From the NCBI RefSeq assembly GCF_964340395.1, contig NC_135552.1, positions 16,969,194-17,033,193 of the forward strand: DNA of 64,000 nucleotides, given 5' to 3'. This stretch comes from Glandiceps talaboti (taxonomy: Eukaryota > Hemichordata > Enteropneusta > Spengelidae). The notes beneath the pieces were generated by a model that did no database searches, was not told the DNA's origin, and worked only from the letters and a program-made list of their open reading frames with translations. The position numbers were made by a program, and so were the translations under genes. Numbering within the stretch: the first letter of the stretch is position 1; every line of letters begins with the position of its first letter. Below are positions 40,726 to 52,700 of this stretch, in pieces.

Positions 40726-43700
40726 GTATCCAACCGATCCTTTATTGTGGAATGGTTTATTCCATCATGTCATCTTTAAGAGTAGGCATGTCTCATGTCC
40801 AACGAGGAGACAAAACATGAGTAGGCATGCTCCATGTCCAATGAGCAGACACAACATATCTAAGTCTGTTTGATTTAGGTTCACAAGTGTTGTTGTGTGA
40901 TCAAAGTAGTGATATCAAGGAAATGACAACATAAACTGCCAGTTCCTTAAAACCCAATCATAGTGAGAAGTATGTCATTCCCAATGACTTGTTGTACAAT
41001 AGAACATGTATCATGACTGTAGGTTTACATTTGCTGTTTTATCTTTTTCAAGACTTAATGATGTTACTATAGATATTACACTTGAAGAATTCACGGATGA
41101 AGAAGATGATGATGATTCAGACTATGAACCTAGTTTCGATATAACCATTAGGTGGGTAAACAAGATGTCATGAGTCAATCCATGTTGTTGTTTTATCGCA
41201 AATGTGTAAAACAATGTACATCCTTCCTCTGTCCCAGTCTTATTAATAACATTGAAATGATCTCAATTAGGGTACTTATAATTCATTATAGTTAATTGCT
41301 TTATAAATATAACTGCAATTTTCGAAAGTAACACTGATATTTTGTTCCCATTCTCAGTAACAGTACATTAGCATGATACAGCAGACCAGGTGGTTATCTT
41401 GTACGTTTACCAAAATGAAACGATAAAAGGTATACGTACATGTAAAGTAAACATATTCTGTACAAAAACAATTCAATTTAGTACATTTCAGGTATAAGAC
41501 ATACTTTAAATTTTGAATTGATGATTTCAAGACAATATATTATAAACTATAATAAGTCTAAGGTAAACAAAAGTTAAAGTATATTTATTTTCTACTCATT
41601 ATACTGCATTTTAGTAAGGATTGGACATTTTTTTCAGGCCTGAAGTTTTTGATTTTGAAAACATGCCAATTGAAACAGATGGTGGTTTGGATGAAGACAA
41701 TGAAGACATAGAGGATGAAGACATAGAGAGTGAAGATGAGGAAGACATGGATATACCCGAGGATGTTTGTGAAGGAGTAAACAGAATTCGGTCAGATGAA
41801 CATGTAAATAGGTTACTGGATGATGGTGTCTACCTTGTTTTCATGAAGCAGATAGTTGCCTTGGCCAAAACGAACGTCGCCAACATTTGTAGTACTAAAG
41901 ACTGCAAGGCTGTAGTGCAGCTTATAACAGAATCTGTAGGATCAGCTGTGTATTTGAAATGGGTAGGTTGATGTCATTGAGTCGCAATATGCATCAGAGT
42001 TTTTTTTTTAATGTAAATTAGCTATTGTCACAATGTATCTTTTTCATCCTCATGGTGAATTATAATCCAGATTGGCTGGGAATTACTTTATAACCTTATG
42101 TCACCATAATAAAAGAATATACTACTACTATGCTAGGTAGTGTGCATTTGTAGATTCATACATGTCATATTTTATCAAACAATATTTGCATACATTATGT
42201 GATTGACTGCTGAAATTGAGAGACTAAAGTACTTTATGTAGTAGCTACTGTATACTCTTTTTGTACCAGAGACCTAGTTTCTTTATTTCTTGTTGATAAT
42301 ATAAAAAACATTGGTTTTAATGAAGTACAATATATAATGTTAGAAGTACTATTTTGCTTTGTAGGTATGTCTTTCAGGCCATATCTGCCACATGTGGTGC
42401 TCCCAACCAGTATTGAATAGAAGACTCCATAGTGGTGACCTCTTGACATCAGCTGCCATATTAATGTCAGGGAATAACTATGGCAAGATTGCTCTGTTTG
42501 CAAACATGTTAAATTTGAAAGTTGTGTCAGCATCTACCTTCCATAGAATTCAGAAACACTACTTGATCCCCTGTATAGATGAGTATTGGCTACAACACCA
42601 AGAAGACATCCTAAGTAAATACAAAGATAAGAGCATTGTAGTACTTGGTAAGTTGTTTGTACCTAAAGTAGTGTTATTTTTAGCACAACTGAACTGAGGT
42701 TCAGTAGTTCTATAGGGATCGCCGGGTGTCTGTGTGTGTGTATGTGTAAACAACTTTTAAAAATCTGTACAGTTGTGCTACAATGCCATTGGCGGTATTT
42801 TTATATACTTTTATCAGTGGTGCTTCAATACAATATGTGACTGATGTGTTACATGTATGTGCTTCTTACTTTGCAGGTGATGGGAGAATGGACTCACCAG
42901 GTTTTTGTGCACAGTATTGCTCATACACTTGTATGGAAAATGAGTCGAAAGACATCCTTTCCATCGTAACAATGGACAAAAGGGAAACTGACAGAAAGTC
43001 TACCAATCTTGAGAAGGCCTGTTTTGAAAAGAGTATAACCGAGTTACGAGGAAAGGGTGCCAGTATAGGAGAAGTTGTCACGGATGCTCACATGCAGATT
43101 GGGTCATTAATGAGTAAGTTTATCATTCAAATATTCTAAAGAGCATCAAGGCTGAAGTTTTTCCCTGCCATATCATCATGTATATTATTATCAACTGTAG
43201 AGAAAGTTATGACATTTACCCACCTTGTTATGAAGTGGAGTCAAAATGGATTTTATACCTTTGTTAAAAACCTTTTTCTTGAGGAAGTGATACAGCAAAC
43301 TATTCTGTCATATGGGAAGATAAGACTCGCATATGTTGTTACAACAGCCATAATTGCTACATCATATAACTAATTCCTTGCAAACTTTTTAAAAATCATT
43401 TTTTATTGCTGAAGGTTTTGCATGGTCTCTCTTTTATATGTTGTAAAACAGTAAAATTATTGTAGTGAGGATAAATGTTCAATGGTCTTTATCATACCAC
43501 TACTCTTTTATTAGTTGATACACAAAAAGAAAACACTGCTGATGTTATAAATCAGATTATTAAAAATGCGTACTGAAATAATGTTGGCTGAATGCCTATT
43601 TGGCTCTTGAGTATGCAACAAATAGAGTTATGAAAAAATAATCCAATATTTTTATACAGAGAAGAACTACCAAGATATTGTGCATTCCCTTGATATATGG

Positions 43701-46700
43701 CATGCAGCCAAGAATTTGGGCAAGAAAATAATTAAGGTAAATATACATACATTGAAATTGATGCAAACTTTTGAAGCATTTTATTGTGTTAGAGATAATA
43801 CATTTCCTTCTTAGGCAATAAATAATTTCAAGAGCACAAATAAAGTTGTAAATTGTGCTATCGTGCAATACCAGACCAGTATGTTTGTGAAAATTGTTGT
43901 TTGGGGCAAACCGATCAATACAATACAATACAAATCTAGAGTGTGGTAAATCAAGATATGTTCCTTCTTGAAGTCAGTGATGTTTTTTCTCCTTTATTTT
44001 CATGAGCATGAGATATGCAAATAAAAGCAGGACACCATCCTGGCACTTACTTAGCATAAAAACTCTATTATTCTTATTCAGTTGACTAGTATGTGCTACT
44101 TGAATGGCAAGTTGTGGATGTAGTTTACATTGATTTCAATTACTTCTTAGTCTCTATAAACAAAACTGTATATTTGTGAGTTTTGTTCTTTACTATAAGT
44201 GGCAAACAAAATGTTTGTGCTATTCCTCTGAAAAGGTCATACTTTTGTATTTTACAGGCTGGTCAAAACAAAGAATGCAAACCATTATTGAAATGGAGTA
44301 GGCACATTGTTAACCACTTCTGGTATTGTTGTAAAAAGGCTACAACTTATGAAGAATTTTTGGTAATTATAATGTATTTTCAATTGACTGAATAATGCAT
44401 TGATTTCTTTAAACAATATTAGCAAATGTTTGAATTTAATGTAACTGCTGTCTAAGTGTAACCACACTGTAGTTACTGTATTGTCTATAGTAGTAGAAGG
44501 ATTTACACACAAGTTTGGAGTAGGTGTGATACACAATATCATTATGTACATTGCATTTCACTTATCAGTATAGGTCAGCAAGTAAGGAACCAATAAGAAT
44601 CATGGTTTAGAAGGAGGGTGTTTACTGTCATTTCAATCTGTCTGTAAGGCATACTTGAAACCTTGGTACAGCCTCACAGTCTTTCCTTGCATGCCTGACA
44701 GTGTGCTGTTAATCTGCTACCCTCCTTTGTTGATCTGCAGTAAGAGAGAGCCCCACCCCTGTATGAAAATGATAGGCCCATCCTCTTATTTATGTTTCCA
44801 CATATGTTTTGCATTCTTTCAGGGAATCTGGCTTGGAGTCCTACACCATGTTGTCAATGAACATCAGTGGCTTTTCGCACATGGTGGCGGAGAGAATTCT
44901 TGTGATCATGGGCCTCTAAGTAATGATGGGAGAGAAACCGAGTGGCTACAAAAAGGAAGTGTCGCGCACGATGCCCTTCGGAAAATTGTGTATGATAAAC
45001 GTTTCTTCTCCAAAGTGAAGAATTATTTGAATTTCAGGTAAAAAATTACAAGATGAACTGAAAATGAGGAGAAATGTTGTTAATGTGCTTGCTGAGACTT
45101 TGAAATGTCTTTCTTTCTGTACTGTTGTACCTCTGAGTAATCAATATCTATAGCAAGTACAGGCCTGGCTATATATCTCTTCTTGTATAAGTTCATAAAA
45201 TATGTAAATTATCAATTGAATCGATACCATCATGTGATATATTTGCTTGGTCAACATCTTAAACAAGTTTCATTAAAATTTGGTGTGCACAGTCTTTCTT
45301 GGAATAGGCCCTAATTACCAGAGTTCATTACGTATGCAAATGAGCAATTAATTGAAACCACTGAATTTCGTTACAAATACAAATAGTTGATTTTCATGAT
45401 CTTACTAAGAGTTTGATGTATGACAATGGTGAGTTATGGTTTATAAGAACTTATTCTTATTGATTACTAATTAACATGTTGATTATTGTTGTCTCGAAAT
45501 GTAAATTTGTAGGAGCACTGCTGAGTTGGAAACTTTCCAACAACATATTCTAATGTATGCAGCCAAGAGATATGCATTTTCACCACCGGTTTATAGGGTT
45601 AGAAATAGACTGGCAGCCATTGACCACAATATCCACAACAGCAGGGAAGCCAAAATGAATAAGAGTGAAGAAATAATGTGAGTAAAACAAAGTAATTCAT
45701 TTCATAACAAATTATAGTTCTTTTTATTACACTTTTTTTATTTTATACAAATTGTATAAATAGATTTCTCCAAAAAAATATATGTATATGTGCACACACA
45801 CACACACACACAGTTGTCAGCTGGCATGATCAGGGCTTCCATAACATTCATAAATTTATAAGGAAATAACTTAACAAGTATGAAAATAAATTAGAATATA
45901 AAAAATACATGATAAAACATTTGTGATAAAGGTATAGGTGTAGATGATTACTCAGTGTGTGTGTGTATTCATGAGTTATGGGTGATAAACTGTACAGTTT
46001 TATAAATGCCTATAGAACTATCCAAATATCTACATAGCAAGTCTAACATATGCTTTTTATTTATATTGTTACCCACAGCAATCAGAGACGCTACAACAAA
46101 AACAGTCATAGATGGTCTGTTTGTCCTGTGAAGACTACAAAGACATACCCTCATATACGGCAACTAAAACAATCCATCTTACAAAAACGACTGGTGGACA
46201 GACAAGGGATGCAGAGGAAAAAGGAATTGGAGCCACAAGACCCACGACGGTTGTCAGCACACCTTGCACCAACATCCCCACAACCTACAGCTGCTCTTGT
46301 ACAAGAACAAGTTTCAAGAAGATCATAGATTACAACTCTGAAATGAGTGCTGTTGATTTTGCTTATATACAGAAGGGTTTAGTAATGTTTATAGTGAAAT
46401 ATAAACAACAAAGTAACATGCAAGAAAACCAATGAAAACCTTCAGTGCATATATCATGACCCTCTATTGAGCTTGTTTGTATCTACTGGAGTTATTCCCT
46501 TCATAAATTTTACATTGTGAAATAGACTCAAACATGTTCAATCCACAAGTAAAAAGTAAAGTGTTTTCAGCATATACTAATTATTGTTTATAGCATCCAC
46601 ATTTAAGTGTTAAAATACACTGTCATTTGCTAGTTGACCTTATTGGAAAGGCCATGTGATAGGCTTGGTAATACACCAATTGAAATAGTATACTTTTACA

Positions 46701-49700
46701 TTTGGCATGAATGCATTCAACAAGTGTAGCACATAGAGAAAGTGCTTTACTACAGTGGTACTTGTACACCATAACCTCATTTCTGTTTATCAATATGCAT
46801 ACCCCATTCCTGATATTTATTTATGACAAGTAACAACAGTTTTAACAGCTATGGCAGCAATGAACACCTAACAGAACCCATCCCCACATCCGAACTTGTA
46901 TTTTATAAACACAGTTTTGTGTAAATGGTATCTCATAAAGGTCATACACACATCAACATTGGTATTTTGCTAGTACCAATATTTAACATGTAGTAGGATG
47001 AACGGAGTGGTTTGGGGTTGAGGGGTATATAGCTAAGAAAATTGTTAGTTAAAAGTTTTTAGGCTTGTGTTAGAAATTTTTTTCAGACCATGGACAATTG
47101 TAACCTGATTACAAATGGGAAAATAATACAAACAAATTGGATTCATAACAATTGGTTCATCATCGTGGAAAGCCAACTATTTCGAAAAAATAGTGCAATT
47201 ACTGAATGAAATCATCATGTTGGAAAAGTAGAGACTTGTATTACACCATGGTTTGATAAGAAAAGTTTTATGGTCTTTTTTGGTATATATACAATGCCAG
47301 AGGAATAAATGGTATTAATCCGATTTAGTTGTTTACTTCCCTGTTTGTAACAGGTTCTGTTTGTACATGGTCCAATAACTAAAGTTGTCTTCATATATTT
47401 TGTTTTATGTTTTATAATGTGACATTTATTTGATGGTGTCTGTGTATGTATGTATGTATGTATGTATGTACATGTAGGTATGTATGTATGTGATTTTGTT
47501 TGTTTGTTCTTCGTTTTGTCGAATATAGTATACTGTTTTAACATGAAATTTGGTCCACACCTCCAGGGTGATGGCTTGAAGTTATTTTGACATACAGCTA
47601 TGGTTACACTAACTGAGCATATGGATACATTTCTTTTCATCAGTATGGCTTCAGATTGGTTCTCTATGACGATACAATATCTATGGGTAAGGCAAAAAAA
47701 ACTATGCAAGCCTTCCTGGCATGAACCCTGTATACTGACCAAAAGGGTCCGGGTACCTGTCCCTGATTGTCCAAACACAGCAACTGGGGATGACTCTCCT
47801 CACCCCAGCTCCTAGGCGACCATGTTTCCACATGACAAACTGTCTGTAGGCAGCATGACGATTTGCTTTTGCGAGGTCGTCATCGTCTGGATATACCAGC
47901 ATATCCCGTCGGTATATTCTTGCTAGGGCTAGTACAGCCTCGTTCAAAATAAGTACTGTGAACTCCTGGTGAAGGACAGAAATATATATTTTTTTTATTT
48001 TTTTATGTATAGTGTTTGAATATAGACTTCAGGCCAACTGATAGTTTTCAAGCTGCACTGAAATGTTTGTTGTTTAAGAAAAAATAAAAATAACTTTTTT
48101 TCACCATGGTTCACAGTAATTTGAAAACACAGTGTGTGTGGACTATCATAAACTATCTACATCATTTTAAACATTCTCATATTGTGTTATCTAGAGTGCC
48201 TTTCTGATTTCCTTTCGTGGAAAAACAAAAGCAATATGGGTTTTTGTTCACATTTACTCAATAACTTTTTATATAAAAAAAACCCTATGACGGATCTAAA
48301 AATGTTGTTTAAAATAGTAAGTTATGTGTTATGCATACATCATCAACTTGACTAACACATAATGGGAATTACAGTATTACATAGGTAAGGCATATTCTGA
48401 GACCAATGATTCATTATCATGTTAAAATATTTTTTGCAATAATCTCACTTACTGCCTGTTGTGAAATACACAGCTCTGGTTGCCTGTTACAACACAACCT
48501 TTCTGGTTGTGTAGGCATCTCCCTACACCGAGTACACAGACACCAATTAGGTGACTGTGTACCCGGAGTAGGGTGATGACCTCCAGGTTGTGTTGCAACA
48601 GGTACAACCAAGTCGAATATAAGGCCTGGGTGGTTTTCCACCATAAGCAGCAACAGGTTATCCTTATCTTCTGCTGTCATGTTATTTATTATAGTCTGAA
48701 AGAGTTAAAGTCAGTAATATTTTTTAATAATAATGAATTATTTACATGATCATATTTATTGATAACATTTGGTAATGGTCAATAAAAGAAGATAACTTAT
48801 CACAACTTACACGCAGTCTCGCTTTCCTTTCTTCTAATAGTCGTAGGGCTTCCTCAGCTGCATCTTGTCTCCCTCTTCCACTACCCCTACTGCTTGCTCT
48901 TCCCCTACTGCTTGCTCTTCCCCTAGTGCTTGCTCTTCCACTGGTGCTTGCTCTTCCCCTACTGCTTGCTCTTCCACTAGTGCTTGCTCTTCCACTAGTG
49001 CTTGCTCGTCCACTAGTGCTTGCTCGTCCACTAGTGCTTGCTCTTCCACTAGTGCTTGCTCTTCCACTAGTGCTTGCTCGTCCACTAGTGCTTGCTCTTC
49101 CACTAGTGCTTGCTCTTCCACTAGTGCTTGCTCTATCACTTCCTCCTGTCCTTGCACCACCTTTTCCTCTCCCCCTGCTACTGCCTCCTACTCTTCCTTT
49201 AGATCTACCCTTGCCACTTCCTCCTTTACCTCTCATTCTCCCCCTACCTCTCCCTCTCGTATGTTCTATGTCCGACTGTTGGTCTGTCGATGATGCTGGT
49301 GAAAACTGAAACATTACAATATTATCATAGTATGAAAATCATGTAGTCAATAAATTAGGTAGTTTTCCTCACATAGCAAAAGAATAAGGTTCCTATTAGA
49401 CACCCCCCCACACACACACACATACATACATACATACATACATACATACATACATACATACATACATACATGCATACAAATATACAAATATACAAATGTC
49501 ATGAAAAAAATAGCATTGTGGTCAAAAAAGCGCCACGTATAATGAATTCAGAGTAAAAAGGGTATTTGTGTAGGTTGTGTATATATATAATCTTGTAAAT
49601 AATTAGATTGTTATTATGAACACTAGAGAATAGTTCGCCCTGAAATGTGTGTGCCTTCAAAAGGTTTCATATTATTTCCGTGCATGTGTGTATGAAACTA

Positions 49701-52700
49701 CACATGTATAGGTGAGACAGTTTTTATCTAAAATAAATCAGTGTGACGATGGAATCACTTTCACGGTAAAAGTATAGCATAGACAACAATAAAGGCCACC
49801 AACTAAATTTAAAATCAAGAAGCGTGTTGCAAATTATTTTTCCGGTATTTTTTTTTGGGGGGGGGGGGTTGCTAAGTGGGATAAATTGTTGCTCGAACCA
49901 GATAAATGTTGTGCGTCAAAATAATTATACATTTACATTATTCAATCTGAAGTTGGTTTCGTAATTTATTTATAACCCATCTCTTATGTTTCTTTTGCGA
50001 ATGCTATAAAATTTGACATGCTTACGTAATGAATATATTCAACAAAAACTTCGCATTATGTAATAATGTTTACTCTTATCATATTCAAACTCGACCACCG
50101 TAAAGTTTGGCTCAGCATCAGCCTATACTGTCGACAGTCGTTCGTGCCGTTTTTGCTACGTTTCATCTAAATCAAAGTCGTCGCATCGCTCTGTAGCACT
50201 GAGTACTAATGCGTATGTGATAGGAACTGCGATTGCCGGAGGCACGACCTGTCAGTACGTGGTTATAGTATTGCTCCGGATCGGAGCGAGGCGACTTTAG
50301 TTTTAGATAAAACGTAGCACATCAGCCTGGCAATAATTTTTTTTCTTCAAAAATGTTCTTTGAATCATGCTTCGTACCTCCACGATCTATCCAGGAATAA
50401 ACATGTCAGCTTTTCACACTCATACATAATACATTTACAGTAAACTTTTGAAAAACATACATGTATATTCCAAACAAAACAATTGCAGAGAAAGTTGAGT
50501 AAAATCGCCGTCAGCCTATTTAGAAACTAAAAACACGTCCCCGATAAATGCTGCGGGAAATGTAATATAAATCTGTGTATACTGTCACTTCTTCTAAGTT
50601 GACTAGGGTATTGGCTGGCTAAATCATCGGTGAACGTCCACAGCTACACATGTTTTCCATGTATGTTACAAGTTATCGTCAATAACATAATAATAAAAGC
50701 ATGCACGAAATACATAAACAAAATAAACATTGTGAACGGAGCAGGGTCCGGTCATAGCTGCAATAATTGTAGCGTTTTGCTGCGGTTTTGATGGTTTTTT
50801 CATGTTTTTTTTTCGTCTGTTTTGGTGACTTTTTAAATTTTAGTGTTTAACCCCCACCTGTTTAAATATTAAAACTTAAAAAGTCACCAAAACAGACGGG
50901 AAAAAAATCAAAACCGCAGCAAGACGCTACAATTATTGCAGCTTGGTCCGGTCACAGTGTTTCATATATAATAGAAAATAGCTACAAACAGAAACTAGCA
51001 TTACGCTCAACTTGCCATTCATACTGTCTACTTACATTGTAGTTCGGGTCATTGTAGTCATTATCGCTATATGAAAAGGCTGGATCGTCACTGCTGAAGT
51101 CTGAAAACTCCATTGTTCAGGCCAGCTGCATTCATTCAGTGGTCGCTCGAGGACAGTGTTAGGTTAGCGTGCGTATGTTGACATTACGTAATCACGCAAG
51201 GGCCGATCTCACCCCTTCTCACGTTCTGTCGCGTAGTTATGACGTCGGTATCACATGATTTGTCTCGAGCGATGTCAACAAGAATGGCGGGCGGTTTGAA
51301 AAGAAGTAAGTCGGTCGAATGTTTTACAGCTCTCGTATGTCACTTTGGAGTAACATTGACGACTAGTAGACAAGTGAATCTTCTAATTAGAGGGATTGGT
51401 CCATTTACAGGTTAGTTTTAACATATTTTAAAATGAAAGACACTTTCCAAAAAAATAGTCCCCGTTGCAGATAATATACCTTTAAAATATCATAATTAGG
51501 CCAAAGGTCAACAGCATCTCGCCATTTTCAGTTGTTATGACTTATAGGTAGTGGATGTGTTTGCTGTGTATCGTTTGGGTACATCCATGTATCATATAAA
51601 TTTTATTTATCAAATCAGGTTAACCCCCAAAACCACCTCTGGCAACTGGACTACTATCAGACTTCTTGTTGATAGCATGGCTAGACTGTGACGTCGCATC
51701 CTAAAGACTACACAAGTGCAAAATTCAAACTTGGCAAATAACGTGACATTCATAACCAGTCACCTGCAGTGAATATCACACAACTTACTCTAAATAGACT
51801 GTAAAAATATGTCATGCTATTCAGCCCTATCAAGGTAAGTGACAGTTGACAGAGTGGCATGAATATCACACCTTACAAACTATACTTTAAAAGTGGTGAA
51901 ATTTAAAACACAACTAATACAAATACTTGCACAGAATTACCAAGGAAGGATAAAAGAATACACCAGGATTTAACAGTGCAAGACTAGAGCAAAGGTAAAG
52001 GTAAAGACTATTTGCCAAATAAAATTGTAAGTACCTTCCCCTGGTTGATGCACAATGATATCACCTGCAGAGAGCCAATACAAATCATTCAATTAGCAGC
52101 CATGGCAACTTGAATACTGTAAACCTAGATATTTTCACTACTACAAAATTTTGCAATTTTACAGTCTTCAGCAAGTTCTCAAAGACTAATTGTCTCTAAT
52201 TACCAGACTGGTTACATTGTGTTCATTTGCAAGAAGGCACTTTAGTCACTACTTATTTTTGCATTTTCGTTTTTCCAACGAAATTAGTGAAAATAAGTCT
52301 TTAGCGAAAATGTCCCGGTTTACAGTATTATTGGCATCAAGCACAGATTGCAAAAGTCATAGTTACAATATAAGGCAGAGAAAACAAATGTTTATTTCCG
52401 GTAACATGACTTCTGAAAATAGGATAGGCAGGTCATTATATTTTATTTTTATTTACTTTGATTTAAAAAAAAAAATTAGTTTGACCGCCCAAGAAAAGAT
52501 ACACGTTGGTCACAATACTTCCAAGTTCCATGAGTCGAGAGTTTGAAGTGTGTGTCAAAGTAGTAAAGGAAGACAATTATAAGTTTTAAGTAGATTAACA
52601 TGTTATGCAGACTGTACTTTTATAGTCTAAAAAAGACCTGGTTTCTCTCTGGAATAAGACTTTTAAAAAAGTGACCACAGATGAGACAAAGGCATGAAGG

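Larger units (their letters stand above)
36012..51653. mobile_element. Two-gene DNA transposon-like element, 15,642 bp, in SARNP intron 2
   Basis: The left end (36012-36049, TAGTCCAGTTGCCAGAGGTG...) and right end (51617-51653) are inverted copies that differ by one base in a G run. A second, perfect 37-bp inverted pair lies inward at 36369-36405 and 51449-51485 (core AAAGGTATATTATCTGCAAC). Both ends are bordered by the direct triplet CTA (36009-36011 and 51654-51656), consistent with a 3-bp target duplication. Inside are two convergent intact genes: a DDE/RNase H-like protein (36647-46328, plus) and a P2X7-ballast-domain protein (47702-51113, minus). Inverted ends, the short direct repeat and a transposase-like gene support a cut-and-paste element. 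The superfamily is not assigned: Kolobok uses TTAA targets, PIF/Harbinger and some Academ-type elements use 3-bp targets, but no diagnostic domain was recognised. The open frames suggest recent or maintained function. Confidence 0.8.

Noticed and set aside
47215-47778. 187-aa minus-strand frame downstream of the ballast gene
   Set aside because: Low-complexity content from a TATG microsatellite, no motifs, and it overlaps the true last exon in another frame.
48834-49309. Long frames over the TSGRAS repeat in other frames and on the plus strand
   Set aside because: Any frame of an 18-bp repeat without stops stays open. The frame that splices in phase on both sides is the minus-strand one described.
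47702-51113. A P2X purinoceptor channel gene
   Set aside because: Only the cytoplasmic ballast part is present. There are no transmembrane helices, no Cys-rich extracellular domain, and the spliced protein is complete without them.
36012-51653. Retroelement or integrated virus explanation for the large insert
   Set aside because: No reverse transcriptase, integrase, protease or capsid-like frame and no long terminal direct repeats. The ends are inverted and the genes contain introns.
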